Shown in pieces: positions 50,582 to 60,012 of a DNA stretch of 64,000 nucleotides; the stretch's first letter is position 1; the number at the start of each line of letters is the position of its first letter. The position numbers and the translations under genes are program-made. The notes under the pieces were generated by a model. It had not been told where the DNA came from. It searched no databases and was given only the letters and a program-made list of their open reading frames with translations. Source of the DNA: Betaproteobacteria bacterium (GTDB lineage: Bacteria; Pseudomonadota; Gammaproteobacteria; Burkholderiales; SG8-39); NCBI GenBank assembly GCA_016195915.1, contig JACPYS010000030.1, forward strand, positions 60,824 to 124,823. Reading direction: 5' to 3'.

Positions 50582-52973
50582 GTTTCAAGCGCCCGGCGGC
50601 GGTCCGCTCGATGAGCTTGCGCTCGGTGCTCATCGCAATGTACTCGCCGCGCGCCCACGCGGCGCTGAACGAGTCGTAGTGCTGCGACAGGCGGTTGCCT
50701 GACTGTCCTCCGGAGTGGATGAACAGGGATTTCTCCGGGTCGGCGAGGTCGTAGATCGCGCGCAGCGATGCGGCATGGCGGTTCGCGAAGGGCTCGTCCT
50801 CGCTGAAGATCATCCTTCCGACGTTCACGGTGTAGCTGTCGCCCGGCGTCGGCACCGCAAAGTCGAACCACCTGGCGAGGAATTTCTGCCGCCCGAACGG
50901 GCTGTGCTCGTGGTGCGCCGCGTGTGCTGGCCCCCATTTCCAGGCGGCCATGTCCTCGCCGTAACGCTTGCGCAGTTCAACCAACGCCGATTCGAGCGTG
51001 TCGGCGAGCAGCCCGGCGCAGCCTTCCGTCGCCGCCGTGCCGATGTTGTCGCACCAGCGCGACTGGCCGTCTTTGTCGTTGAGCACATTGGTGAGAAATT
51101 GGGCGCGGGCCAGCCAGTTGGCGGCAAACGCTTCCCCCAGTTCGTCCGCGTAGATCGCGCGCGAGAGCTCGCGCCACCACGCCCAGAGAATCAGCGGCTC
51201 GGCGCGGTCCGCGAGCATCTCGCCCTGCCAGCTGCCGAGCAGGCGCAAGGCCTTGCGTGCGTCATCGCTGTTGGCCTTCGTCTCACGCAGGCGCGGCAGC
51301 AGCGCGCGTGCGGCGAGCGAAACGACGTCGGCATGCATGCGAGCGAAACTTCCCTGGTTGTGCTTCGCGGTCGCCTCGAGCAGCTCGCCGATACGGTCCG
51401 ACCGGTACGGTTCCTGCCATTCGCTCGTGATGTGGTGCGGATAGCCCGGCATGACGATTTTTTCGTTCGCCGTCCAGAGCTTCGCGCTCGCCGGGTTGTA
51501 GCTGCGCGGCAGTTCGTCGAACGGAATGTAACCGCTCCAGTCGTAGCGTGCGTCCCAGCCCGGCGCTGGGGCGAGTCCTTTGAGGTCGTTGTCGCGCTTT
51601 CTCACGGGCACGCGTCCCGGCGCGATAAACCCGATGTTTCCGTCCACGTCCGCGTAGACGATGTTCTGCTGCGGCGAGGCGAAGTCGCGCAGCTCGGCGG
51701 TGAATTCCTCCCAGTTGCGCGCGAGCGGCAGGCGCCAGATGGATTGTATGGAGAGGTCGTCTTCCGCGAGGGTGGTCCAGGCAAAGGCGAGTGCATAGCC
51801 TCGCGGGGTCGCTGCACGTGCCGGCGCGAGCACGTCCGAGACGATCGGGCCGTGGCGCGAACTGCGCACCGTGATGCGCACGTCCTCCGCACCCTTGACC
51901 ATGATCCGTTCTTCGCGCGTCGCAAAAGGCTGCGCACCGTCGGGTGTAGCGTAGTTGCCGGCGTTGTCGAGCCTCTCCAGGTACAGGTCCTGCACATCGG
52001 GCCCCGTGTTGGTGGAACCCCAGGCGATGCGTGCGTTGCGGCCCAGAATGACCATCGGCACTCCCGGCAGCGTCGCGCCGATCGCATCGAGGCCGGGCGC
52101 GTCGAGGTGCGCGAAATACCACACCGCGGGGGCCGAGAGTCTCAGGTGCGGGTCGTTTGCGAGCAAGGGCTTGCCGCTTTCGCTGCGCCGGCCCGCCACC
52201 ACCCAGTTGTTCGAGCCCAGTCCTTCCCCCGAGGGCAGGTTGAGCGCTGCCATGTGCCGCGAGAAATCGTCGGCAAGCTGCACCGCTTCCTTTTCCAGAG
52301 CGCCATAGAACGTGCGCAGGTCCGGCAGCGGCACGGGCGCATCGCCGGGGTACGGTGGCAGGAATTCCTGCAGCCTCGCGACCGGCAGGCGCTTGGCAAG
52401 CTGCAGGCGGAGCAACTCGCTGCGCCAGTTGCCCGAAAGGTCCCAGGACATCATCTTGGTCCACGCGATCGAATCCGCGGCGGTCCACGGTTCGGGCCGG
52501 TGACGCAGGATCAGGAATTCGGGCGGAAGCACGGGATCGGAGGCGATAAACGCGTTCACGCCTGCGGCATACGCATCGAGCACGCGCCTGGTCTGAACGT
52601 CGGAGCGCCGGTAGGCCGTCTGCGAAACGCGGTGCACGCCGAGCGTGCGCAGGAAGCGGTCGGTGTCGAGCGCGGGCGCGCCGAGGATTTCCGCGAGCCG
52701 CCCGGCGGCGATGCGCCGGTTCATCTCCATCTGCCACAACCGGTCCTGCGCGTGGACGTAGCCGAGCGCGAAATTCGCGTCTTCGACGCTCGCGGCGTAG
52801 ATGTGCGGGATCCCGTATGCGTCACGCATGATTTCGACCTGACCCGAGATCCCGGCGATGCGAATCTCGCCGTCGATCTTTGGCAGCGACAGCCGAAGGT
52901 AGAAGTACAGGCCGACCGCCACGAGGACGATACAGGCGAAAAACACGGCCGACAGGCGCAGCACCCAGCGCAT
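50565..52973 (-). CDS. Penicillin acylase family N-terminal-nucleophile hydrolase
   Basis: About 802 aa with an N-terminal membrane anchor/signal (LRLSAVFFACIVLVAVGLYF). The alpha chain, a spacer and the beta chain follow, the latter starting at Ser254 in GLGSNNWVV, the autocatalytic cleavage site and nucleophile. Asn residues in IAWGSTNTGPDVQD support the Ntn fold. Relatives deacylate acyl-homoserine lactones (PvdQ, QuiP) or beta-lactams, so quorum-signal turnover is possible but unproven. An ATG at 52985 is an alternative start. Confidence 0.9.
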   Translation of the reverse strand: MRWVLRLSAVFFACIVLVAVGLYFYLRLSLPKIDGEIRIAGISGQVEIMRDAYGIPHIYAASVEDANFALGYVHAQDRLWQMEMNRRIAAGRLAEILGAPALDTDRFLRTLGVHRVSQTAYRRSDVQTRRVLDAYAAGVNAFIASDPVLPPEFLILRHRPEPWTAADSIAWTKMMSWDLSGNWRSELLRLQLAKRLPVARLQEFLPPYPGDAPVPLPDLRTFYGALEKEAVQLADDFSRHMAALNLPSGEGLGSNNWVVAGRRSESGKPLLANDPHLRLSAPAVWYFAHLDAPGLDAIGATLPGVPMVILGRNARIAWGSTNTGPDVQDLYLERLDNAGNYATPDGAQPFATREERIMVKGAEDVRITVRSSRHGPIVSDVLAPARAATPRGYALAFAWTTLAEDDLSIQSIWRLPLARNWEEFTAELRDFASPQQNIVYADVDGNIGFIAPGRVPVRKRDNDLKGLAPAPGWDARYDWSGYIPFDELPRSYNPASAKLWTANEKIVMPGYPHHITSEWQEPYRSDRIGELLEATAKHNQGSFARMHADVVSLAARALLPRLRETKANSDDARKALRLLGSWQGEMLADRAEPLILWAWWRELSRAIYADELGEAFAANWLARAQFLTNVLNDKDGQSRWCDNIGTAATEGCAGLLADTLESALVELRKRYGEDMAAWKWGPAHAAHHEHSPFGRQKFLARWFDFAVPTPGDSYTVNVGRMIFSEDEPFANRHAASLRAIYDLADPEKSLFIHSGGQSGNRLSQHYDSFSAAWARGEYIAMSTERKLIERTAAGRLKLTPLK

Positions 52974-53089
52974 GGCCGGCAGCATAACCGACCGGTGGGC
53001 GACCAACACGGGTGCAGCGATCCGAGCGGTTTGTGCGGTGCCGCAGAATTTCTGATATAAGCAAGCGATCACTTCCTTCGGGGGACAGT

Positions 53090-54313
53090 TTGCTCTATTC
53101 GCTATTCGAAGCTCAGCACACCGCGCTCGCACCGCTGCGCTACGCCGCCGAACTCTCGCGCGGCTGGTTCGGCCATCCCTTCAGCCCCTTTTCCTATGGT
53201 CCCATGTCGAAGCGCATCAGCGCCGGCAGCGACCTTTTCCTGCGCGTCACCCAGCGCTACGAGAAACCAGGCTGGAGCATCAACGAGACCATGGTCGACG
53301 GCCAGAGCGTCGCGGTTCGCCTGGTCGAGGTGCGCGCAAAGCCCCTGTGCCGGCTGGTCCACTTCGAACGCGCGCTCACGCAACCGCGCAACGACCCGAA
53401 GGTGCTGCTCGTAGCGCCCCTCTCCGGGCACCACGCGACGCTGCTGCGCGATACGGTGCGCACGCTGCTGCCCGAGCACGAAGTCTGGGTGACCGACTGG
53501 GTCGATGCGCGCATGGTGCCGGTGTACGATGGCCCGTTCCACCTCTCGGACTACGTCGACTACATCCGCGAATTCATCCGTTTCCTGTCGCCGGACCTCA
53601 ACGTCATCTCGGTGTGCCAGCCGACGGTGCCGGTGCTGGCGGCGGTGTCACTGATGGCCGCTGCCAGGGAACCGAACCCGCCGAAGGCGATGGTGATGAT
53701 GGGCGGACCGATCGACGCCCGCAAGAGCCCGACGGCGGTCAACAACCTCGCCATGAAGCGTCCGCACTCGTGGTTCGAGCAGCACCTGATCCACCGCGTG
53801 CCGGCGAAATACCCCGGCGTGATGCGTCGTGTCTACCCCGGGTTTCTGCAGCACCTGGGCTTCGTCGCGATGAACCCGGACCGCCATTTCGACGCGCACG
53901 GCGATTACTTCGATCACCTGCTGCGCGGCGACGACGAGTCCGCGGAAAAGCATCGCGATTTTTACGACGAATACAACGCGGTGCTCGACATGCCCGCCGA
54001 GTACTACCTCGACACGATCCGCACCGTGTTCCAGGAGTTTGCGCTCCCCAAGGGGCGCATGATGGTGCGCAACGAACTGGTGCGACCGCAGACCATCCGC
54101 GAGACCGCGCTGCTGACCATCGAGGGCGAGTTCGACGACATTTCCGGCAACGGCCAGACCGAAGCGGCGCACCTGCTGTGCCTCAACATCGGGCGCGAAC
54201 GCCGCGAGCACTTCCTTGTCCCCGGGGTGGGCCACTACGGGATTTTCGCGGGCAGGCGCTGGCGAGAGGTGATCTACCCGCGCATACGCGCGTTCCTCCG
54301 AACGCACCGATAA
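53090..54313 (+). CDS. phaZ: Intracellular polyhydroxyalkanoate depolymerase
   Basis: 407 aa from a TTG at 53090 with a GGGGGA site. The start LLYSLFEAQHTALAPLRYAA matches the family N-terminus. The nucleophile is Cys176 in ISVCQPTVPV, as in PhaZ of Cupriavidus, which uses Cys rather than Ser. The C-terminal VPGVGHYGIFAGRRWR holds the catalytic His. It mobilises stored PHB, implying that the organism stores PHA; no phaCAB genes are in this window. A palindromic repeat follows the stop. Confidence 0.93.
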   Translation: MLYSLFEAQHTALAPLRYAAELSRGWFGHPFSPFSYGPMSKRISAGSDLFLRVTQRYEKPGWSINETMVDGQSVAVRLVEVRAKPLCRLVHFERALTQPRNDPKVLLVAPLSGHHATLLRDTVRTLLPEHEVWVTDWVDARMVPVYDGPFHLSDYVDYIREFIRFLSPDLNVISVCQPTVPVLAAVSLMAAAREPNPPKAMVMMGGPIDARKSPTAVNNLAMKRPHSWFEQHLIHRVPAKYPGVMRRVYPGFLQHLGFVAMNPDRHFDAHGDYFDHLLRGDDESAEKHRDFYDEYNAVLDMPAEYYLDTIRTVFQEFALPKGRMMVRNELVRPQTIRETALLTIEGEFDDISGNGQTEAAHLLCLNIGRERREHFLVPGVGHYGIFAGRRWREVIYPRIRAFLRTHR

Positions 54314-54318
54314 GTACA

Positions 54319-54344
54319 GGGGAACCCGGGTTCCCCCGTACCCC
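54319..54344 (+). repeat. Post-stop palindromic repeat, copy C
   Basis: Five nt after the phaZ stop: perfect 18-bp palindrome GGGGAACCCGGGTTCCCC followed by CCGTACCCC. It is nearly identical to copy D at 63.83 kb. It lies between convergent genes. Confidence 0.75.
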
Positions 54345-54354
54345 TTCCGCAGTA

Positions 54355-55353
54355 TCAGCCGCCGTACCGCGCCACTTGCTGGTCGATCGCGCCGAAGATG
54401 GAGCGGCCTTCGGCGTCGAACATCTCGATTCTCACGCGGTCGCCGAACCTGAGGAACGCCGTGACGGGCTGTCCCTGTTCGATGGTCTCGATCGCGCGCT
54501 TTTCCGCGAGGCAACCGCAGCCGGTTGAGCGCTCGCGGTTGGAAACCGTACCAGCGCCGAGCACCGTCCCGGCCGAGAGCGCGCGGGTCTTCGCCGCGTG
54601 CGCGATCAAACGCCGGTAGTGGAAATTCATGTCTGCGCCGCAATCAGGCTTGCCCAGCAGTTCGCCGTTCACGTGGCTGGCCAGACGCAGGTGCGCGCGC
54701 TTGCCGTCCCAGGCCTCACCCAGCTCGTCGGGTGTCACCGCGACCGGGGAAAACGCGGTCCAGGGCTTGCCGTTCAGGAAACCGAAACCTTTGGCGAGCT
54801 CTGCCGGAATGAGCTTGCGCAGCGATATGTCGTTCGCCAGCGCGAACAGGCGGATATGCTGCCCCGCCTTGTCCGCATCGACCGCCATCGGCACATCGCC
54901 GAGGATCACCACCAGCTCGGCTTCGAGATCGATGCCCCAGTCCTCCGACCCGCACAGGATGTCGTCGCAAGCGCCGATGAAGGCGTCGGAAGCGCCCTGG
55001 TACATGAGCGGGTCGCGTTTGACTTCCGCCGGCATCTCCGCTCCGCGCGCCTTGCGCACCCGCTCGACGTGATTGAGGTAGGCGCTTGCATCGATCCATT
55101 GGTAGGCGCGCGGCAAGGGTGCCATCAGCTGCTTCGGATCGAGCTCGAACGCGTGCGCGATCTGCGACGGGCCCGCGCCATCGTTCAATTCGTTGGAGAG
55201 CTGTTCGAGCAGCGGCGCGGCGTAGTCCCAGTCATCGAGCGCCGCCTGCAGCGTGGGCGCGAGGTGGTCGGCCTTGGCCGCGTGCCTCAGATTGCGCGAC
55301 ACGACCAGCAGCGTGCCGTCGCGTGATCCATCCTTGAGCGTGGCGAGTTTCAT
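54355..55353 (-). CDS. Fumarylacetoacetate hydrolase family protein
   Basis: 332 aa. The FAH C-terminal fold is seen in DLEAELVVILGDVP ... IRLFALANDISLR ... GLxNGKPWTAFSPVAVTP-like segments, with metal ligands in the E-x-E pair of the first. These enzymes hydrolyse C-C bonds of acyl-pyruvates at the end of tyrosine or aromatic ring degradation. It leads a minus-strand group before the AtuA pair, but an intervening repeat at 55.4 kb suggests separate transcription. Confidence 0.88.
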   Translation of the reverse strand: MKLATLKDGSRDGTLLVVSRNLRHAAKADHLAPTLQAALDDWDYAAPLLEQLSNELNDGAGPSQIAHAFELDPKQLMAPLPRAYQWIDASAYLNHVERVRKARGAEMPAEVKRDPLMYQGASDAFIGACDDILCGSEDWGIDLEAELVVILGDVPMAVDADKAGQHIRLFALANDISLRKLIPAELAKGFGFLNGKPWTAFSPVAVTPDELGEAWDGKRAHLRLASHVNGELLGKPDCGADMNFHYRRLIAHAAKTRALSAGTVLGAGTVSNRERSTGCGCLAEKRAIETIEQGQPVTAFLRFGDRVRIEMFDAEGRSIFGAIDQQVARYGG

Positions 55354-55401
55354 GGGGTGCGAATTATCGCAGCAGTGCGATTGCGGCGGAAGCGGGTATC
55401 G

Positions 55402-55433
55402 AGCTGGGTCCCCGCGTTCGCGGGGATGACGAC
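55402..55433. repeat. REP-like CCCCGCG/CGCGGGG hairpin
   Basis: CCCCGCGTTCGCGGGG at 55410-55425, flanked by GGT and ATGACG, resembles the dispersed GTCATCCCCGCG-type repeat common in beta- and gammaproteobacterial genomes. One copy is seen in the window, between AtuA-region and FAH genes. Confidence 0.5.
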
Positions 55434-55450
55434 GGAGTGGCGGACGGCGA

Positions 55451-55789
55451 TCAGGGTGTCAGGCGGGGCAGGTCTGCGGGCGCCTCGATCTCCATCCGCA
55501 GCAGTGCCGCGGCGATGTTCTTTCCCAGGTTGTCTGTGCGCAGGCTGCGCGCCGCGCCGCCCTGCAGCGCGGAATCGAGCACGATCTTGAGCGCGAGGAT
55601 GTTGTCGAGCGGCCAGATCTGCACCGCGCCATGACAGATGTGCGTGAAATGCGCCGCAATGCGTTCGGCGGTGACCTCGCGCTTGAGCACGGCGTAGGTC
55701 GGCGCGTCCCAGGCGAACAGACCGATGTCCGCGCGGTCGGCCTTGTCGCCGCTCCTCGCGTGAGCGATCTTCCACAGCGGCACTTTCAT
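55451..55789 (-). CDS. AtuA-associated small protein (ferredoxin-fold-like domain)
   Basis: 112 aa. WKIAHARSGDKADRADIGLFAWD ... FTHICHGAVQIWPLDNILALKIVLDSALQGGAARSLRTDNLGK matches the small domain that is either fused to or encoded beside AtuA-type proteins. Its ATG overlaps the AtuA stop by 4 nt. The role is unknown but tied to AtuA; acyclic terpene and related branched-acid use is the known context of the family. Confidence 0.82.
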   Translation of the reverse strand: MKVPLWKIAHARSGDKADRADIGLFAWDAPTYAVLKREVTAERIAAHFTHICHGAVQIWPLDNILALKIVLDSALQGGAARSLRTDNLGKNIAAALLRMEIEAPADLPRLTP

Positions 55790-57159
55790 CCCGCGGCCTC
55801 CACGCTGAGCGCGACGCGGGCTTCGATCAGTTCGCGCCGCGCGAGGGTCGGCCACAGGCCGAACAATTCCTTCGCGCGCTGGATGCCGTGGAAGCCTCCC
55901 GCATAGGGCGGGCCGGATAGCGCAAGCCAGGGAAACAGGCGCCCGAACTCGTCCGCCACACGCCGGTCCTGCGTGCGGATGCTCATGCGCAGGAAGCATT
56001 CGTTGAGCAGGTCGCGATACGTGGGGTCCGCGTTTGCACCGAGCAGCGAGTCGTATCCTACATATTCGACCTGGATTTCCTCGATCTTCGCGCCGCGTTC
56101 CGCGAGCAATCCCTTGATGATTCCGGCACTCGCTTCGCATTTGCGGTACGCATCGGGCCAGGAAAACCCGATCATCCCCGAGCCCATCCACCCATCGTGA
56201 TAGCCGGCGACGATCTTGAGGGTATCGGGACGCCGGGCGCCCGCCGCGCCCGAGATGCGTACCCGGTCATCGCCCAGATCGTCGAGATGCAGCGAGCCCA
56301 TGTCGAGCACCACGTCGGGTGAGAAATAGGCATGCGGGTTGTGCACTTCGTAGAGCAACTGCTGGCGCACGGTGTCGAAGGACACGCGCCCGCCCGTGCC
56401 CGGCGCCTTGGTGACGGTCGCCGTGCCGTCCTCGCCGACTTCCGCAATCGCGTAGCCGAGGTGCAGGAAATCGGGAATGCTCGCCCACTCGCCGGCCGAG
56501 CCGAAATTACCGCCGCTTGCCTGCCCCGAGCACTCGAGCAGGTGGCCGACGGTGAGCCCGGCGGCGAGGCGGTCCCAGTCGTCCCAGTGCCAGCCCAGTT
56601 CGTGCGCCAGAGGGCCGAGAAACAGCGCGGCGTCCGCAACGCGGCCCGTCAGCACGATGTCGGCGCCGCGCGCGAGCGCTTCGGCGATGGGCCGCGCGCC
56701 GAGGTACGCATTGGCGAAAACCAGCCTTTCGCGGACGGAGGAAATGTCCGCGCCGGTGTCGAGATGCTGCAGCGGCTCACCTGCGGATCGCAATTCGTCG
56801 ATGCGTTCGGTAACCGAATCGCCCATCACCGTGGCAATGCGCGCTTTCCAGCCCTTGGCGCGAAACACCTTGGCGATTGCCTCGCGTGCGCCTTCCGGAT
56901 TGAGGCCTCCGGCGGAGAGCACGAACTTCACGCCGTGCTTTGCGGCGAGCGGCCAGAGCTCTGCGAGCATGGGCACGGCGTCACGCGCGTATCCCGCGGT
57001 GGGATCCTTCTGTCGGTCCTTCTGCAGGATCGCGAGCGTCAGCTCGGCGAGATGGTCTGAGCCGATGTATTTCACGCCGCCGCGCTCGATCGAGGCACGG
57101 ATGGGACGCCAGGCGTCACCGTAAAAGCCCAACCCTGCGCCGACGCGGACCGTTTTCAT
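55786..57159 (-). CDS. AtuA family (DUF1446) protein
   Basis: 457 aa. MKTVRVGAGLGFYGDAWRPI starts the family; later GADIVLTGRVADAALFLGPLAHELGW and FDTVRQQLLYEVHNPHAYFSPDVV are characteristic. AtuA is needed for citronellol/geraniol use in Pseudomonas, but its reaction is not known. An open frame continues upstream into shadow sequence; the ATG at 57159 is the family start. It is divergent from the second liv operon with about 120 nt between. Confidence 0.88.
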   Translation of the reverse strand: MKTVRVGAGLGFYGDAWRPIRASIERGGVKYIGSDHLAELTLAILQKDRQKDPTAGYARDAVPMLAELWPLAAKHGVKFVLSAGGLNPEGAREAIAKVFRAKGWKARIATVMGDSVTERIDELRSAGEPLQHLDTGADISSVRERLVFANAYLGARPIAEALARGADIVLTGRVADAALFLGPLAHELGWHWDDWDRLAAGLTVGHLLECSGQASGGNFGSAGEWASIPDFLHLGYAIAEVGEDGTATVTKAPGTGGRVSFDTVRQQLLYEVHNPHAYFSPDVVLDMGSLHLDDLGDDRVRISGAAGARRPDTLKIVAGYHDGWMGSGMIGFSWPDAYRKCEASAGIIKGLLAERGAKIEEIQVEYVGYDSLLGANADPTYRDLLNECFLRMSIRTQDRRVADEFGRLFPWLALSGPPYAGGFHGIQRAKELFGLWPTLARRELIEARVALSVEAAG

Positions 57160-57276
57160 GGCTTGCGGCGAGTCTAGTTTCGCCCTGCTCGAAAAGCAAA
57201 CGCTTGGTAGAATCCGCCAGCGTCCGCCCGGAGTCAGGTCCGCATGCGCGGGCGCGGCATCCTTGGAGGAGGGGGC

Positions 57277-58158
57277 TTGGTCAATCAGTTCCTGCAGCTG
57301 TTGCTGGCAGGTGTGGCGCAGGGTTGCGTCTACGCGCTGGTCGCGCTCGGCTTCGTGCTGATCTACAAGGCGACCGAGACGGTGAATTTCGCGCAGGGCG
57401 ATCTGATGATGCTGGGAGCTTTTTTCGCGCTGACCGGCAGCACCACGCTCGGCTTGCCGTATTGGCTCACCATCGTGTTTGCGTTGGCGGTGATGGCAGT
57501 CTTCGGCATGCTCGCCGAGCGCCTCGTGCTGCGTCCGGTGCTCGGTTATCCGGCGTTCACGGTGGTGATGGTGACCATCGGCATGGGCTACATCCTGCGC
57601 GGCGTGGTCACCATGATCCCGGGCTGGGGCACTGACACCTACACCTTCGCGACGCCCTTCGCCGACGCGGTCATCCGTCTGGGGGCAGTGGTGCTCGCCG
57701 TGCAACAGCTGGCGGTGATTGGAATGACCGCCGCGCTTTGCCTCGCGCTGTACCTGTTTTTCCGCTACGCCAAGCTGGGCGTGGCGATGCAGGCCACATC
57801 GCAGAACCAGCTCGCCGCCTACTACATGGGTATCCCGGTGCGGCGCGTGAACATGCTGATCTGGGGCTTGTCCGCGGCAGTCGCGACCTTCGCGGGGATT
57901 CTGCTCGCGCCCGTGACCTTCGTGCACTCGAACATGGGCTTCATCGGCCTGAAGGCTTTTCCCGCGGCGGTGGTGGGTGGATTCGGCAGCGTGCCGGGAT
58001 CGATCGTCGGGGGACTGATCATCGGAGTGGTCGAGTCCCTCGCCGGGTACTACCTGCCCGAAGGCTTCAAGGATGTGGCCGCCTACGTGGTGGTTCTGAT
58101 CGTGCTGATGGTGAGGCCGTCTGGCATCTTCGGCGAAACCGCGCGCAAGAAAGTGTGA
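57277..58158 (+). CDS. livH: Branched-chain amino acid-type ABC transporter permease LivH (second system)
   Basis: 293 aa from a TTG at 57277, chosen for the strong GGAGGAGGGG just upstream; an ATG at 57244 is open but would put glycine-rich residues from that site into the protein. FVLIYKATETVNFAQGDLMM and VVGGFGSVPGSIVGGLIIGV are LivH signatures. It is the first gene of an intact set livH-livM-livG-livF-acs-livK. Confidence 0.92.
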   Translation: MVNQFLQLLLAGVAQGCVYALVALGFVLIYKATETVNFAQGDLMMLGAFFALTGSTTLGLPYWLTIVFALAVMAVFGMLAERLVLRPVLGYPAFTVVMVTIGMGYILRGVVTMIPGWGTDTYTFATPFADAVIRLGAVVLAVQQLAVIGMTAALCLALYLFFRYAKLGVAMQATSQNQLAAYYMGIPVRRVNMLIWGLSAAVATFAGILLAPVTFVHSNMGFIGLKAFPAAVVGGFGSVPGSIVGGLIIGVVESLAGYYLPEGFKDVAAYVVVLIVLMVRPSGIFGETARKKV

Positions 58159-58172
58159 CCGGGACGACCTGG

Positions 58173-59249
58173 ATGCGATTCATCTTCAAGACCGATTACC
58201 GCCAGGACATCCGCCTGTTCAGGCACGCCGGATATGTGTTCTGGTACGGGTTGCTCGGGGTCGTTCTGGTCGCCGCGCCGTTCGTGCTGAGCGAGTACGT
58301 GATTTCGCAGTTGCACTTTGTCTGCATCTATTCGATCGTCGGATTCGGGCTGATGCTGCTGGTGGGTTTCACCGGGCAGATCTCGCTCGGCCATGCGGCG
58401 TTTCTCGCGGTCGGGGCCTATACGGAGGCCCTGCTGCAGGGCGCGGGCATGCCGTTGTGGGTCTCGTTGCCCTCGGCGGCGCTCCTCTCGGCGGCGGCCG
58501 GCATCATCATCGGCATTCCGGCGCTGCGTCTGAAGGGGATCTACCTCGCCATCGCCACGCTCGCGTTCAACGTGATCGTCGAGGAGATCATCACGCGCTG
58601 GGAAGGGCTCACCGGCGGCAACGGAGGCAAGCACGTCAAGCCCGCGGAACTGTTTGGGTTCACCTTCGACTCGGACGTGAGCTTCTATTTCCTGTGCCTG
58701 TCGCTCACCGTGCTGTCGTGCCTGATGCTGATCAACCTGCTGCGCTCACCCACCGGGCGGGCGTTCGTCGCGATCCGCGATTCCGAGATTTCGGCGAGCT
58801 GCATGGGCGTCAACCTGGCGAAATACAAGACCATGTCGTTCGCCCTGTCGGCGGCGCTCACCGGCGTGGGCGGCGCGCTGTACGCGCACAAGATCACCTT
58901 CATCTCGCCCGAGCAGTTCACACTGCTCGCCTCGATCGAGCTGGTGACCATCGTCATCATTGGCGGCATCGGCTCGCTGCATGGCGCGGTGTTCGGCGCC
59001 GCCTTCATCATCGTGTTGCCGCAGGTGATCTCCGTGGCCAAGGATTACCTGCCCTCGGGCGCGGCTGGGATCTCCGGCCTGCAGGCAATCGTGTTCGGCG
59101 TGCTGCTGGTGGCCTTCATCATCTTCGAGCCGATGGGAATCTACGGCCGGTGGCTCAAGGTGCGCACCTGGTTCGAGCTGTTCCCCTTCTACCGCCAGGG
59201 CATGTTCCGGCGGCAGAAGAGTTACATGAAATCGGAGCGCTTGAGATGA
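58173..59249 (+). CDS. livM: Branched-chain amino acid-type ABC transporter permease LivM (second system)
   Basis: 358 aa from the ATG at 58173. A GTG at 58155 overlapping the livH stop is an alternative. MLLVGFTGQISLGHAAFLAVGAYTEA and GGIGSLHGAVFGAAFIIVLP are LivM signatures, within about nine helices. The C-terminus is extended and basic (WFELFPFYRQGMFRRQKSYM). Its stop overlaps the livG ATG. Confidence 0.92.
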   Translation: MRFIFKTDYRQDIRLFRHAGYVFWYGLLGVVLVAAPFVLSEYVISQLHFVCIYSIVGFGLMLLVGFTGQISLGHAAFLAVGAYTEALLQGAGMPLWVSLPSAALLSAAAGIIIGIPALRLKGIYLAIATLAFNVIVEEIITRWEGLTGGNGGKHVKPAELFGFTFDSDVSFYFLCLSLTVLSCLMLINLLRSPTGRAFVAIRDSEISASCMGVNLAKYKTMSFALSAALTGVGGALYAHKITFISPEQFTLLASIELVTIVIIGGIGSLHGAVFGAAFIIVLPQVISVAKDYLPSGAAGISGLQAIVFGVLLVAFIIFEPMGIYGRWLKVRTWFELFPFYRQGMFRRQKSYMKSERLR

Positions 59250-60010
59250 GCTTCTTCCGCGTCGAGGATCTCGGCATTTCCTTCGGCGGGGTGCGAGCGG
59301 TCGATGCCGTGTCCTTCGAGGTGAATCAGGGCGAGGTGTACACCATCATCGGCCCGAACGGCGCGGGCAAGACCACCATTTTCAATTTGATCGGCCTGCT
59401 GTACCCGGCAAGCAGCGGGACGATTTGCTTCGAGGGGCGCACGCTGAACGGCCTCGCGCCGCACCGGGTGGCGCAACTGGGCATTGCCCGTACGTTCCAG
59501 AACATCGAGCTGTTCGAGCACGCGACCGTGCTGCAGAACCTGCTCATCGGCCGGCACAGGCACCGCTCCACCTCGCTGTGGCAGGAGATGGCATTTCTCC
59601 CTGCGGTGCGCCGCGCCGAGCTCGCGCAGCGCGAGGCGGTGGAGAAGGTCATCGACTTTCTGGAACTCGCGCATTACCGCGACGGGCTGGTGGCGGGATT
59701 GCCCTACGGCGTGCGCAAGGTGATCGAGCTTGGCCGCGCGCTTGCGACCGAGCCAAGGCTGCTGTTGCTCGACGAACCCTCCTCGGGCCTCAACCCGGAG
59801 GAGACCAACGAGATGGCCTTCTGGATTGAGGACATTCAGAAGGAGCTCGGCATCACCGTGTTGATGGTCGAGCACGACATGAATCTGGTGTCGCGCGTTT
59901 CCGACCGCGTGCTGGCGCTGAACGAAGGTCGCAGCATCGCGCAGGGCACGCCCGCCGAGGTGCAGTCGCACCCGGCGGTGATCGAAGCCTACCTCGGCGG
60001 GAGCGATTGA
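59246..60010 (+). CDS. livG: ABC transporter ATP-binding protein LivG (second system)
   Basis: 254 aa. Walker A GPNGAGKTT, a degenerate signature LPYGVRKVIE as in LivG proteins, and Walker B LLLLDEPSSGLNPEE are present. The ATG overlaps the livM stop (ATGA). Partner of LivF in powering the LivHM channel. Confidence 0.93.
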   Translation: MSFFRVEDLGISFGGVRAVDAVSFEVNQGEVYTIIGPNGAGKTTIFNLIGLLYPASSGTICFEGRTLNGLAPHRVAQLGIARTFQNIELFEHATVLQNLLIGRHRHRSTSLWQEMAFLPAVRRAELAQREAVEKVIDFLELAHYRDGLVAGLPYGVRKVIELGRALATEPRLLLLDEPSSGLNPEETNEMAFWIEDIQKELGITVLMVEHDMNLVSRVSDRVLALNEGRSIAQGTPAEVQSHPAVIEAYLGGSD

Positions 60011-60012
60011 GC

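Noticed and set aside
52351..52365. GGGGTACGG inside the penicillin-acylase gene as a fifth copy of the post-stop repeat
   Set aside because: It lacks the stem and lies within coding sequence, so it is chance similarity.
50715..53060. 781-codon open frame on the plus strand opposite the penicillin-acylase gene
   Set aside because: High-GC antisense shadow; it has a low-complexity Arg/His/Val-rich translation and no domain, while the minus-strand frame has a full Ntn-hydrolase signature.
57160..57927. Long N-terminal extension of the AtuA gene
   Set aside because: The family starts at MKTVRVGAG; the extension is His/Arg-rich shadow of the livH gene on the other strand.
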